From contig NZ_JHAC01000042.1 in the NCBI RefSeq assembly GCF_000599865.1, positions 13,068 to 77,067 of the forward strand: DNA of 64,000 nt, in the 5' to 3' direction. The translations under genes were made by a program, and so were the position numbers. This DNA is from Deinococcus phoenicis. GTDB taxonomy: Bacteria > Deinococcota > Deinococci > Deinococcales > Deinococcaceae. Each line of letters opens with the position of its first letter. The first letter of the stretch is position 1. Under the pieces are notes generated by a model that was not told the origin of the DNA, did not search any database, and worked only from the letters and a program-made list of their open reading frames with translations. Shown here piece after piece: positions 17,949 through 42,130 of this stretch.

Positions 17949-18170
17949 TCAGGCCACGTCCAGAAACCAGTGCAGGTGTCCGCAGTTCGCGCAGGCGAAG
18001 TAGGAGGCGCTCCGGTTCATCCAGTCCAGGCCCAGCAGCGTCATTCCCTGCGTGTTGAGCTGAGCCTCACCCCTGTGAAAGAGGTCGTGTTGGCAATGGG
18101 CGCAGGTCAGGCCCTTGCCCACGCGGGTGACGGGGTGGGGTTCGGGAGGTGTGGATGCAAAGAAGCCCAT
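17949..18170 (-). CDS. Small zinc-ribbon protein
   Basis: 73 residues from ATG 18170 ([20 protein letters not shown]). Two CxxC knuckles, [11 protein letters not shown] and [14 protein letters not shown], are about 30 residues apart and form a rubredoxin-like zinc ribbon; [16 protein letters not shown] lies between. The family is found as a stand-alone, presumed nucleic-acid- or protein-binding factor of unknown function. A longer in-frame extension upstream is low-complexity and unlikely to be translated. Confidence 0.75.
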   Translation of the reverse strand: MGFFASTPPEPHPVTRVGKGLTCAHCQHDLFHRGEAQLNTQGMTLLGLDWMNRSASYFACANCGHLHWFLDVA

Positions 18171-18285
18171 ATGTTCCGGTACGTTCCCAGTCGGGCAGAC
18201 GTTCCTGCCTCCTTCCCTGAACTGCCCCCACCTGACCGCTCGTTCGGGGTGCATTGTCCCCGCGGCGCGGTGGAATAGTGCGGGC

Positions 18286-20132
<1,847 letters not shown>

Positions 20133-20152
20133 AGTCCAAGGCTGAAAGCGGC

Positions 20153-20184
20153 AGGCAGAGGGCGCGAGCGGTGGCCCTCTGCCT
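20153..20184. terminator. Bidirectional hairpin terminator
   Basis: AGGCAGAGGGC (20153-20163) pairs with GCCCTCTGCCT (20174-20184) between the convergent hemQ and membrane-protein genes. AAGGCTGA/TCAGCCTT extends the stem outward. Confidence 0.7.
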
Positions 20185-21043
20185 CAGCCTTTGGGGTGGC
20201 GGCCCACCGCATACCCGAGGAAGGGGAACGCGGCGCACAGCAGCAGGAATATCCCCAGGGGCACGGCTCGAAGCAGTCCCTGGCCGAACCCGAACAGCCC
20301 CAGCGTCACCGCGAGGCCCAGGCACAGTCCCCGGAACGCGGCGAGCCGGGGCCGCAACACGCCGTCGCGGGCGGCGCGGCTTCGCAGCAGGGGGAGGGCC
20401 ATCAGGGCGGGGGAGAGGCTGACGGCCAGGACGCCGAGCGCCGTCATGCCGAAACTGAGGAGCAAGCCGAACGCCTCCTGTGCGCCCAGCTGTTCCTGCC
20501 TCCACAGAGGGAAGAGAGGCCGCAACGACACCGCCAGCGACACCACTCCCGGCACCAGCAGCGGCCACAGCCAGGGCCGCAGCGGGGGCAGGGGCGGGGC
20601 GTCTGCGGGCGCGGCGGGTGTGGGAGGGCCGCCGCGCAGCCGTTCCACACCCGCCCCCACCAGACTGCCCAGCAACGCGGCGGGGCCGAGGGGAAACAGC
20701 CAGCCGAACGTCAGGTAGAGGCCCAGCCCGATATTCGCGTCCCCGTTGTACTTCGGGTGCAGCAGCTCGAAGGTGTACAGGGCGGCCACGAGGGCAGTCG
20801 CCACTCCACCCCCCAGCGCCGCGACGGGACTCCTGCGGCTCAGGCCCAGGCAGAACGCCGCGATCACCGCGACGGGCAGGAGCAGCCAGACGGCGGAGAG
20901 GAGCCAGCTCCAGCCCCCTGCCCCTTCCAGCAGCACCGCCCGCACCGTGCCCGCCGCAATGCCCAGACCGGCAATGCCCAGCATCAGCAGGGGCAGCCCG
21001 AAGCCGCCCGGCGCTGGCTGCGGGCGGCGGGAAGCTGGCCGCC

Positions 21044-21047
<4 letters not shown>
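20184..21047 (-). CDS. Polytopic membrane protein, last gene of the Lia-like operon
   Basis: 287 residues with about seven predicted TM helices (for example GLPLLMLGIAGLGIAAGTVRAVLL, WLLSAVWLLLPVAVIAAFCLGL, LFPLGPAALLGSLVGAG, WLWPLLVPGVVSLAVSL, GLCLGLAVTLGLFGFGQGLL). A Pro-rich cytoplasmic or periplasmic loop lies in the middle. No known domain was recognised. The start ATG 21047 overlaps the stop of the LuxR regulator (ATGA), so it belongs to the same envelope-stress operon and may be an effector or accessory sensor. Confidence 0.75.
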
Positions 21048-24482
<3,435 letters not shown>

Positions 24483-24488
24483 GCCCGC

Positions 24489-24494
24489 AGGGTA
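24489..24494 (-). promoter_or_regulatory. Leaderless-type -10 box of the Lia-like operon
   Basis: TACCCT on the minus strand ends six bases before the kinase ATG. No clear -35 box was seen at the usual distance. Confidence 0.5.
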
Positions 24495-24542
24495 GGCGCA
24501 GCGGCCAGCCTCAGCGTCCGCCCAAAGAGGGAGGGGGAGGGA

Positions 24543-24771
24543 TCAGGCGTTCAGGGCGTTCCGCAGGGCCTCCAGGTCGGCCAGCGCCCTGCCCAGCTCT
24601 GTGCGCCGCCCGTGCTGCCCCCGGTGCCGCGCGGGTCGGGCCGCAGGCAGCGGAACTCCGGCAGCAACGCCGCCACGGGGTCCAGATCATTCACGCACCC
24701 CGGCCCACCCCTCAACAGCAAGCGTGGACCGTCCCCAGCTTCGGAAAGGTGGAGGGCTGCACCGTGGCATC
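24543..24771 (-). pseudogene. Remnant of an alpha/beta hydrolase (proline iminopeptidase-like), truncated and frameshifted
   Basis: The minus strand reads GDGPRLLLRGGPGC, then DLDPVAALLPEFRCLRPDPRGTGGSTG. This is the N-terminal HGGPG oxyanion region and the D.RG.G.S segment of iminopeptidase-type hydrolases, with the usual HGGPG changed to RGGPG. After STG the match continues only in the +1 frame (ELGRALADLEALRNALNA, then TGA at 24543-24545). The nucleophile elbow, acid and His of the triad are absent, and no good start codon precedes it. It is best read as a decayed gene. Confidence 0.6.
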
Positions 24772-24791
24772 CACCATCCGGCGGTGAAAGG

Positions 24792-24822
24792 AAAAAGGCC
24801 GCCCCCTGCGCGGAGGGCGGCC
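24792..24822 (-). terminator. Rho-independent terminator of the BON-LysM gene
   Basis: Stem GGCCGCCC (24797-24804) and GGGCGGCC (24815-24822), followed on the minus strand by TTTTT (24792-24796), 16 bases after the stop. Confidence 0.8.
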
Positions 24823-24837
24823 CACTGTCCCGGCAGC

Positions 24838-25629
24838 TCAGCCGGGAATACGGAGCTTCTGCCCGGGCTGGATCAGGTCCGGGTTGCTGATGTTGTTGTA
24901 GTGGGCAATCTTCTTGTACTCCATCGCGTCGCCGTAGTACTGCTGGGCGATCTTGCTGAGGGAATCGCCCGCCTTGACGGTGTAGACGGTGTCGCCGCTG
25001 CCCTCGTCCTTTTCCTTCGTCAGTTCCTTGGCTCCGGCGGCCACACGCAGGCCGCTGATGTCCACGCCGGCCACGCCGTCCACCTCGCGGGCGAGCTTCT
25101 CGGCGAGGCGCTGCTCGTGGTCGCTGTCCACCACGCCGCGCAGAATCACCGACTTGCCGCTTTGCAACACGTCGATGGGGTCGTCCTTCAGCTCGCCATT
25201 GCTGCGAATGGCGCTCAGGACGGCCTTGGCGATGCGGCTCTGGTCCTCGAAGACGCTCATGTCCAGCTCGGCGGCCCCGGCGCTCTGCTGCACGATGTCG
25301 GGCAGTTGCACGGGGGCGCTGGAGGAAGACGTCTGCGCGGCGGGTTGAGCGTTCCCGCTGGTCTGCGTTGCCGTGGTCTGCGCTGCCGTCGTTTGGGGCG
25401 CGCTGGCCTGCGGCTGCACGACCAGGCCGCTCACGTCCACGTTCTTGACGCCGCTTATGCCCGAGGCGACGCTCTGGGCGAGGTTCGCGTGCGCCTGGGA
25501 CGGCACCATGCCGGTCAGCGTGACGTTCCCGCCGCGCTCCTGCACCTGAAGGCCCAGGTCCTTGAGGTGGTTTTGCGCGTTCAGGGCGTCTCTGACGCGG
25601 TCGGCGGTATTCTTTCCGAAAGGCCACAT
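24838..25629 (-). CDS. BON-BON-LysM protein
   Basis: 263 residues. BON domain 1 spans about 8-72 (VRDALNAQNHLKDLGLQVQERGGNVTLTGMV...ISGVKNVDVSGL). A Thr/Ser/Gln-rich linker follows (75-110). BON domain 2 is about 127-197 (IAKAVLSAIRSNGELKDDPIDVLQSGKSVILRGVVDSDHEQRLAEKLAREVDGVAGVDISGL) and a C-terminal LysM is about 214-262 (YTVKAGDSLSKIAQQYYGD...PGQKLRIPG). It resembles LysM/BON proteins such as YgaU with an added BON domain. No signal peptide is obvious. ATG 25629 lies six bases after TACGCT (25636-25641). Confidence 0.88.
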   Translation of the reverse strand: MWPFGKNTADRVRDALNAQNHLKDLGLQVQERGGNVTLTGMVPSQAHANLAQSVASGISGVKNVDVSGLVVQPQASAPQTTAAQTTATQTSGNAQPAAQTSSSSAPVQLPDIVQQSAGAAELDMSVFEDQSRIAKAVLSAIRSNGELKDDPIDVLQSGKSVILRGVVDSDHEQRLAEKLAREVDGVAGVDISGLRVAAGAKELTKEKDEGSGDTVYTVKAGDSLSKIAQQYYGDAMEYKKIAHYNNISNPDLIQPGQKLRIPG

Positions 25630-25691
25630 GGGGCGAGCGTACCCCAGCTCAGCCGCAAGCGTGAACCGTTTCCCCTTTGCTAAAGGGAACG

Positions 25692-27137
<1,446 letters not shown>

Positions 27138-27164
27138 CGAACGCACCACCTCCGCCGCCTTCCC

Positions 27165-27641
<477 letters not shown>

Positions 27642-27701
27642 GTGCCCGGCAGTCTAGCGGTCCCGGCGTGCGGGCGGGTGTGGAAAAGCGGCCCGCAGGG
27701 G

Positions 27702-28133
27702 TCAGCTTTCGGCCACGCCGCCGGTCAGCAGGGTCAGCACGTCTTCCGGCAGGCGGGCCGGGCGGTAACTCTGGTCGGTGGCGATGTGGCGTGTCTCGCC
27801 GGTCGCCAGCAGTTCTTCACCGCCTTCAGGCGTGGGCCGCCACAGTTCGTAGGTGAATGTCAGGGTGCGTGAGCGGACGCTGCCCACGCGCGTGACCAGG
27901 GTGAGGTGGTCGTCGTAGCGGGCGGCGCGGCGGTACTCGACGCTCAGGCCCGACAGCATCAGGTAGTAGCCGCGGGCCTCGACCTGCGCGTAGGGCAGCC
28001 CCAGGGCGTGCATCAGGTCGCCGCGCCCCACCTCGAACCAGACCGGGTAGCCCGCGTGGTGGGCCACGCCCATCGCGTCCGTCTCGGCGTAGCGCACGCG
28101 GATGAGGCTGCGCTGTTCGGCGGGGGCGGTCAC
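27702..28133 (-). CDS. Acyl-CoA thioesterase, YbgC/FcbC hotdog family
   Basis: 143 residues of a single hotdog domain. [30 protein letters not shown] carries the family's catalytic Asp19 and the His pair at 25-26, and [28 protein letters not shown] follows. It is a cytosolic thioesterase, probably tetrameric. The start is GTG 28133, overlapping the rbfA stop by four bases (GTGA), so it is translated with rbfA. Confidence 0.88.
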   Translation of the reverse strand: MTAPAEQRSLIRVRYAETDAMGVAHHAGYPVWFEVGRGDLMHALGLPYAQVEARGYYLMLSGLSVEYRRAARYDDHLTLVTRVGSVRSRTLTFTYELWRPTPEGGEELLATGETRHIATDQSYRPARLPEDVLTLLTGGVAES

Positions 28134-28420
28134 AGCGGCGCGCCCTCGCTGGCCGAGCGGAACTCCAGGGTGGGGGTGCGCCGCATCCGGACCTGGGCCG
28201 AGATTTCGCGTTGCAGGTACCCGCGTGCGTGCGTCAGCGCGTCGAGCAGCGCGGGCATGTCCGCACCCATCGCGCTCACGTACACCCGCGCCAGCCCGTA
28301 GTCGGGCGTGACGCTGACCCGCTCGACCGTCACGATCAGGGGCACGCGGGGATCGCGCAGCCCGGCGATGGCCTCGCTCAGCACCCGCGAGAGCTGCGCT
28401 TCCACCTGCGCGGGCTTCAC
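28130..28420 (-). CDS. rbfA: Ribosome-binding factor A
   Basis: 96 residues, [54 protein letters not shown]... This fits the KH-like RbfA fold, with the conserved DPR..L.VT...V..D...A.VYVS core. It matures the 30S subunit (16S rRNA 5' region). The start is GTG 28420; AGGTGG is five bases upstream. The stop of a 15-codon upstream ORF overlaps this GTG, which suggests coupled reinitiation. The C terminus is short, as in other compact RbfA proteins. Confidence 0.87.
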   Translation of the reverse strand: MKPAQVEAQLSRVLSEAIAGLRDPRVPLIVTVERVSVTPDYGLARVYVSAMGADMPALLDALTHARGYLQREISAQVRMRRTPTLEFRSASEGAPL

Positions 28421-28464
28421 GCGCCCACCTGGGGGCAACGGGAGTCGGAAAGAAAGTCCAGCAT
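28417..28464 (-). CDS. Upstream ORF of rbf[16 protein letters not shown]
   Basis: Fifteen codons from ATG 28464 to TGA 28417. The TGA overlaps the rbfA GTG as GTGA. TACCAT (28471-28476) ends six bases before the ATG, so by the leaderless rule seen elsewhere in the window the first codon of the mRNA would be this uORF, not rbfA. It does not resemble an RbfA N terminus. Its role is probably to load ribosomes for coupled translation of rbfA, or to regulate it. Confidence 0.5.
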   Translation of the reverse strand: MLDFLSDSRCPQVGA

Positions 28465-28500
28465 GGGGGCATGGTACGGGAAGAAGGAGCGCCCCCGGCT

Positions 28501-29865
<1,365 letters not shown>

Positions 29866-29952
29866 CGCCGCTCAAGGGAGCATGTCCGCCCCGCCTGAAG
29901 ATGAGCTGAAGCTGACGCGCGGGTTTATCCGGTCGGCTTGGCCCTGGGTGGT

Positions 29953-30246
29953 CTAGCCTGCCCGACCCCGCGCCGGGTGAAAGGGGCCGAGCGGCGTGTA
30001 TCCGGCGCGACGCAGGTCACTGTCCAGAGCAGCGGCCCCCAGGTGCGGGTGGCGCGGGCGGGCTTCCAGCGTCGCGTCGCCCAGCCGCGCCACCGGCCAG
30101 GCGCGCAGTTCCCAGTCGGCCAGGCCGGGGACCGTGACCTGGCCGTCCGGCGTGAGAACCTCCACCGTGAGGGTACCGAACAGCTCGGGGCCGTGTGGCG
30201 CGGGCAGGGGCAGCGGGGGCGGGGAAAGGAACGGGGCGCGGGTCAT
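29953..30246 (-). CDS. Hypothetical 97-residue protein divergent from a LysR gene
   Basis: Starts at ATG 30246 with a full AGGAGGT four bases upstream, one of the strongest ribosome-binding sites in the window. The protein is Pro-rich at both ends with a core FGTLTVEVLTPDGQVTVPGLADWELRAWPVARLGDATLEA that looks like short beta strands. No cysteine, signal peptide or known domain was seen. Its position opposite the LysR gene makes it a candidate target of that regulator. Confidence 0.55.
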   Translation of the reverse strand: MTRAPFLSPPPLPLPAPHGPELFGTLTVEVLTPDGQVTVPGLADWELRAWPVARLGDATLEARPRHPHLGAAALDSDLRRAGYTPLGPFHPARGRAG

Positions 30247-30326
30247 GGGGACCTCCTCTGGCCCCAGGGTGCGCCTGGGAAGGTCCGGCGGGACATCGGC
30301 TGCGGGCGGTGTCTCCTGCCCCGGGT

Positions 30327-30341
30327 ATCGGGAAAACCGAT
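30327..30341. promoter_or_regulatory. Dyad ATCGG-N5-CCGAT, candidate LysR site
   Basis: A perfect interrupted palindrome lies in the 129-base space between the divergent hypothetical gene (start 30246) and the LysR gene (start 30376). Size and symmetry suit a LysR-type recognition half-site pair. Confidence 0.45.
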
Positions 30342-30375
30342 GGTGTCGCCCCGGCCCGCGCCTAGAATCGGAGGT

Positions 30376-31374
<999 letters not shown>

Positions 31375-31418
31375 CCTGCACCCCGACTGGCCCGCACCCC
31401 AACGGGCCAGAATCCACG

Positions 31419-31449
31419 AAAAAGCAGGCCAGCCGCGTGGCTGACCTGC
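31419..31449 (-). terminator. Rho-independent terminator of the nucleoside permease operon
   Basis: Stem GCAGGCCAGCC/GGCTGACCTGC (one mismatch) with a GCGT loop. On the minus strand TTTTT (31419-31423) follows. It lies 17 bases beyond the permease stop. Confidence 0.75.
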
Positions 31450-31465
31450 CTGATAGAAATCTCGC

Positions 31466-32380
<915 letters not shown>

Positions 32381-32488
32381 TTACAACACCTCCACGTTGA
32401 GCAAAAAGGGAAGTCGGAGACAGCGCGAGGTGCAGGCCTGGAGGGGCGCTCCCCCCGCGCGGCCCGGAAAACCGGAAGCAGGACGCAT

Positions 32489-34480
<1,992 letters not shown>

Positions 34481-34553
34481 GCGGCCATTGTACGAGTCTG
34501 AAGGCCCCTCACATGAACGCCTCAGCCCCTACCCTGCTATGCTCGCGGGCGGT

Positions 34554-34970
<417 letters not shown>

Positions 34971-34988
34971 GCCGGCCCTCCAGTCGGC

Positions 34989-35020
34989 AGCCCGCCTCCT
35001 GGTCTTCAGGGGCGGGCTTT
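34989..35020 (+). terminator. ndk terminator
   Basis: AGCCCGCC (34989-34996) pairs with GGCGGGCT (35011-35018), followed by TT, 20 bases after the ndk stop. Confidence 0.65.
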
Positions 35021-35063
35021 CCGCTGGCTTCCCGGCATGCCGGGGGTGCGCCTGCGCTCAGAG

Positions 35064-35233
35064 CGTATTTAAAAAGTCTGGCGGGTGCCCTCATCTCGCT
35101 GTAGAACACGCACTTTTTACTCCTCCCCCTTGCGGGGGACGCTGGGACTTGTAAAGCGGCGAAGCAGAGGGGGGGAACGGGCACGACTTCCCAGCGCACT
35201 TCGCCGTCTATGAGGACCCTTTTGAAACAGGCA
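35064..35233. mobile_element. MITE-like element of a second family (170 bp) with interlocking internal repeats
   Basis: Bounded by direct repeats CTCAGAG at 35057-35063 and 35234-35240. The left end has TATTTAAAAAG...GGTGCCCTCAT; the right end read inward has TGTTTCAAAAGGGTCCTCAT, so the ends are imperfect inverted repeats. It is more AT-rich than its neighbours (runs of A and T, AACACGCACTTTTTACTCC). Inside, CGCTGGGA (35140-35147), CGGCGAAG (35157-35164), TCCCAGCG (35189-35196) and CTTCGCCG (35199-35206) pair in A-B-A'-B' order, as in a pseudoknot. No coding frame. The right repeat contains the stop of the leftward gene. Confidence 0.55.
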
Positions 35234-35234
35234 C

Positions 35235-35861
35235 TCAGAGGTCGGGCGCGAGGTCGGGTTCCACTTCCTGGCTGGGCGCTTCCGGCTCGCCGGGCCGGCC
35301 GCCGCCTTCCAGCGGAAAGGTATGCATCTCCTGCACCTCGCCGCGTTCCTCGCGGGTCAGGCTCAGGACATTCACGGTGAAGCGGTCCAGGGGCGGCTTT
35401 ATGGCCTGCACCTGCGCCCACAGCTCCTCCTCGGCCCAGGGCAGGACCCCCAGCGCCAGCGTGAGGTGCGGCGTGTAGCCCGCGCCGTCGTGGGGAGCGC
35501 GGCTCGACGGGCCGACGCCCAGGGCGCGGGCATGCAGGTCCAGCAGGTGGGGGCTGGGTTCGCACTCCAGAAAAAAGACGTGGGGCAGGCGCTTCCAGCC
35601 CTTCACACGCACCTCGAAGGCCGCCTCGCCGCGCAGGGCCTCCCGGAAGGCGGCGACCAGTTCGGGGGCGCTCAGCCCCGTCTGGAAGGGGGCGCGCAGG
35701 TTGAGGTGGGGTGCCCCGAAGCCGCGCACGTTCAGGCGCTCCTGCGTGCGCCGCAGCCAGGTGTCGAGCGCCTGCGGGGGCCACGCGACCAGGCTGAACA
35801 GCGGTCCGGGCGGGGCACCCGGATGGCTGCTCGCGGCGGGCGCGGGTTCGGAGGCGGCCAT
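35235..35861 (-). CDS. 2'-5' RNA ligase/2H phosphoesterase family protein
   Basis: 208 residues. The two H-x-[TN]-L motifs of the 2H fold are HLNL (52-55) and HLTL (132-135); the first has Asn in place of the more common Thr/Ser. The family hydrolyses cyclic phosphodiesters or ligates 2'-5' RNA ends; the physiological substrate is not known here. ATG 35861 begins two bases after the SufR-like stop, so it is the third gene of an mrp operon. The C-terminal 35 residues are acidic and low in complexity. Confidence 0.82.
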   Translation of the reverse strand: MAASEPAPAASSHPGAPPGPLFSLVAWPPQALDTWLRRTQERLNVRGFGAPHLNLRAPFQTGLSAPELVAAFREALRGEAAFEVRVKGWKRLPHVFFLECEPSPHLLDLHARALGVGPSSRAPHDGAGYTPHLTLALGVLPWAEEELWAQVQAIKPPLDRFTVNVLSLTREERGEVQEMHTFPLEGGGRPGEPEAPSQEVEPDLAPDL

Positions 35862-35863
35862 GC

Positions 35864-36523
35864 TCAGGGGCCGATCCGGTAGCGGCAACTGCCCTGGCCG
35901 CAGGCGATGCGCGTCTCACGCGTGACCGGCAGCCCCAGCACCTGCACGAACAGGCCCAGCTCGCTCCTGCACAGCTGCGGGTACTGGCGCGCGACCGTCA
36001 GGTTCGGGCAGTTGCGCTCCACGATGAACCACACGCCGTCCTCGCCGCCTTCCACCACCGCGTCGAAGCCGGCCTCCGTCAGCCACGCCGCGAGGCCGCG
36101 CAGGCGTTCTTCCAGCGGGAGCGTGGCGGGCAGGTCCGCCTGGAGCCGTCCGGCCAGCTCCACGCTGCGGGCATCCAGAACCTGAAGCACGGCCCCCTCG
36201 CCGAACAGCGCCTCCAGGTGACGCAGCACGTCCACGCACAGCGTCGAGTACGTCTTGGGAAAGGCCGCCTCGCCCCGGTCGGTGAGCAGAAAGACATACT
36301 GGGGCCGCCCGCGCCCGCCGGGCCGTTCGGTGCGCGCCTCGATCAGCCCCTGCTCCTGAAGGTCGCCCAGGTGCCGCCGCGCCCCCGGCACACTCATGCC
36401 CAGGTGCGCGGCGAGGTCCTGCACCGTCTGCGGGCCGTGCCGCTTGAGCAGTTCCAGCAACCGGTGCTTGGTGCGCTCCGGCACCGGCAGGGGCGGCGCA
36501 GCGAGAAGAGGCGCGGCCGTCAT
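35864..36523 (-). CDS. SufR-like HTH regulator with a C-terminal four-Cys cluster
   Basis: 219 residues. The winged helix is residues 16-90 (RTKHRLLELLKRHGPQTVQDLAAHLGMSVPGARRHLGDLQEQGLIE...GRGRPQYVFLLTDRGEAAFP). The C-terminal domain holds Cys172, Cys185, Cys208 and Cys213. The first two keep the Cx12C spacing of SufR, but the next intervals are Cx22C and Cx4C. A [4Fe-4S]-sensing repressor of Fe-S genes is the likely role, supported by the mrp gene immediately upstream. It follows mrp without a gap. Confidence 0.82.
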   Translation of the reverse strand: MTAAPLLAAPPLPVPERTKHRLLELLKRHGPQTVQDLAAHLGMSVPGARRHLGDLQEQGLIEARTERPGGRGRPQYVFLLTDRGEAAFPKTYSTLCVDVLRHLEALFGEGAVLQVLDARSVELAGRLQADLPATLPLEERLRGLAAWLTEAGFDAVVEGGEDGVWFIVERNCPNLTVARQYPQLCRSELGLFVQVLGLPVTRETRIACGQGSCRYRIGP

Positions 36524-37595
<1,072 letters not shown>

Positions 37596-37621
37596 GAGGG
37601 GGGGAGGGGCAAGCCACAGGG

Positions 37622-39202
37622 TCACAGTGGGCGGCCGGCGGCCGGGAGCCGCCAGTGCCAGCGTGACCGCAGCACCTCGTCCAGTGCCGGGCCGCTGAAC
37701 TCGGGTTGCGCCACGCTGACGTAGCCGTCCGGGCGCACGAGGTAGCCCGCGTCCTCGCGCAGCCCGGCCCGGCGGGCCGCCTCGCCGAAGGGAAAGACCC
37801 GGAGGGCCACCTGTTCCCGCCGCGCCGCCCAGGCCACCGCCCCCGGCGAGGCCGCGCCGTAGATGTGGAGTTGCGCGCCCGGTTCCTTCAGGGCGCTGAA
37901 ATTGCCGCTGCCACGCACGTAAGGCAGGCGCTGCCCGCCGCGCACGGCTCCGGCCCGTCCCACGCTGAGGGGACTGTCCGGATAGCTCAGGCGTGTCTGC
38001 GACAGCAGGCCGAATGCGAGGCGGCCCAACCGGCTGGGGCGCCCGGGCAGCGGGGCGGCCGGTTCGGTGCCGCCCAGCAGGCGTGCCAGCACGGCGGGAA
38101 GGAGCCGGGCGCGCAGGAACCCGGCCAGCGGGCCGCCGCCCGAGATCAGGCCGAAGATCCGGTCGGTGGTCCTGACCAGCGACCGGGCAAAGGGCCGCCG
38201 CTCCCGCTCATAGCTGGACAGCAGTTCCGGGTCCGCCTGCCCCTGCACCACCGCCGCCAGTTTCCAGGCGAGGTTGTGGGCGTCGCCCAGCCCGGTGTTC
38301 ATGCCCTGCCCGCCGACCGGACTGTGGACGTGGGCGGCGTCACCCAGCAGGAAGACCCGGCCCACCTGGAAGTGCCGCGCGACCCGGTGGCTGACCCGGT
38401 AGTGCGAAAACCAGCGCACCTCGCTGACCTGCACGCCGAAGCCTTGCACCAGGGCACGCACGTCCTCGAAACGGGGCGTTTCCCCGGCCAGTTCCTGCCC
38501 CGGCGGCATCCCGATCAGCCGGAAGTGCCCGGAGGCGTGCTGGGGGCCGGCCATCGGAAAGGCCAGCAGCAGAGAGGCGGCACCCAGCTTGAGCGTCACG
38601 TCGGCCCCGTCCAGTTCGCCGGTCGCGGTGACATCGGCCACGAAGAGGGCGCGCGGGCTGCTCGTCCCCGGAAAGGGGGTGCCCAGGGCATGCCGGACCA
38701 GGCTGTGCGCGCCGTCGGCACCGCAGAGATAGGCCGCATTCACCTCACGGCGCTGCCCGGTTGGGCCGACCAAAGTCGCCCTGACCCCCTGTGCGTCCTG
38801 GGTGAACGCCTCCAGCCTCCACCCCCACTGCACCGCACCGCCCAGCGTGTGCAGGTGCCGGTCGAGCAGGGCCTCATTCCGGCTCTGCTCCAGGGACAGG
38901 ATGAAGGGATAGGGGGTGCGGCCCCTCCCCAGCGGGCCGAACTTGAACCCTCCCAGCCGCCGGTGCCCGCTCCAGGCGCTGAGGCCCTCCGCCGGGTGCC
39001 CCTGCCGCACGGCCGCCTGCCCGGTGCCGAGCTGGTCGTAGATTTCCAGGCTGCGGGCCTGCACAAAAATGGCCCTGGACTCGCGCGTGGGGCCGCTCTT
39101 GGGGTCTGCCACCAGCACCCGCACGCCCCGCCGCTGCAACTCGCAGGCCAGCAGCAGCCCGGTGGGTCCGGCCCCGGCGATCAGAACTTCTGGAGTCGTC
39201 AC
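37622..39202 (-). CDS. FAD-dependent aromatic monooxygenase (PheA/TfdB family)
   Basis: 526 residues. [22 protein letters not shown] is the N-terminal Rossmann motif, [16 protein letters not shown] the DG motif, and [36 protein letters not shown] the GD motif that binds the FAD ribityl chain. The C-terminal 130 residues match the thioredoxin-like tail of phenol-hydroxylase-type enzymes. It would hydroxylate a phenolic or polyketide substrate using NAD(P)H. GTG 39202 has AGGAGG five bases upstream. It stands alone, so the substrate cannot be inferred. Confidence 0.88.
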   Translation of the reverse strand: MTTPEVLIAGAGPTGLLLACELQRRGVRVLVADPKSGPTRESRAIFVQARSLEIYDQLGTGQAAVRQGHPAEGLSAWSGHRRLGGFKFGPLGRGRTPYPFILSLEQSRNEALLDRHLHTLGGAVQWGWRLEAFTQDAQGVRATLVGPTGQRREVNAAYLCGADGAHSLVRHALGTPFPGTSSPRALFVADVTATGELDGADVTLKLGAASLLLAFPMAGPQHASGHFRLIGMPPGQELAGETPRFEDVRALVQGFGVQVSEVRWFSHYRVSHRVARHFQVGRVFLLGDAAHVHSPVGGQGMNTGLGDAHNLAWKLAAVVQGQADPELLSSYERERRPFARSLVRTTDRIFGLISGGGPLAGFLRARLLPAVLARLLGGTEPAAPLPGRPSRLGRLAFGLLSQTRLSYPDSPLSVGRAGAVRGGQRLPYVRGSGNFSALKEPGAQLHIYGAASPGAVAWAARREQVALRVFPFGEAARRAGLREDAGYLVRPDGYVSVAQPEFSGPALDEVLRSRWHWRLPAAGRPL

Positions 39203-39359
39203 TGTTCCTCCTGGGCCTGGCCTCCTGGGACTGAGGCGGACCGGACAGGGCCGCGAAGTGGGCCGCGCGAGCGGGACCGCTCCAGTCTACGCCCGGCCCC
39301 GGTCCCGGCTCCCGGGAGCTGGCCGCTGCCCGCCCTTCCCGCCCCGCCCACCGGCGTGA

Positions 39360-39365
39360 TACACT
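39360..39365 (+). promoter_or_regulatory. Candidate -10 box of the rpmH operon
   Basis: TACACT in the context GTGATACACT lies 111 bases upstream of rpmH. TTCCCG about 18 bases before it is a poor -35. The leader would be about 105 bases, longer than most in this window. Confidence 0.4.
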
Positions 39366-39447
39366 CCCGGAGTTTGCCCTCCCAGGGGGGCGAGTTTCGC
39401 GCAACAAGGCACGGCAGGCCGCATGACCTGCAAAGGGAACAGGGCCG

Positions 39448-39619
<172 letters not shown>

Positions 39620-39689
39620 AGCCAAGCAGGAGCGGGTTATTTCGACCCCCGATGCAAGCAGCGCCACGCAGGAGCGGCCCCGCCGCCCG

Positions 39690-42006
<2,317 letters not shown>

Positions 42007-42020
42007 AGGCGCAAGAAGGG

Positions 42021-42051
42021 CCGCCCTGCCGTGGAGGTGGGGCGGTTTTTT
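42021..42051 (+). terminator. yidC operon terminator
   Basis: CCGCCC (42021-42026) pairs with GGGCGG (42040-42045), followed by TTTTTT (42046-42051). Confidence 0.82.
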
Positions 42052-42054
42052 GTT

Positions 42055-42130
42055 GGGCTGTGGGTTGGAGGTAAAGAGCAGCAGGGGCAAAAGCTCTGGC
42101 CTTTGCGCCCGCCACTGCCAACCTACAGCC
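42055..42130. repeat. Intergenic inverted repeat GGCTGTGGGTTGG/CCAACCTACAGCC
   Basis: Left arm 42056-42068, right arm 42118-42130, one mismatch. The right arm runs into the stop codon of the following leftward gene. It shares its core with the repeats at 6978 and 45501. Confidence 0.45.

Noticed and set aside
29882..29956. 24-codon ORF MSAPPEDELKLTRGFIRSAWPWVV between convergent or tandem genes
   Set aside because: No ribosome-binding site or -10 box and nothing to indicate selection; could be chance.
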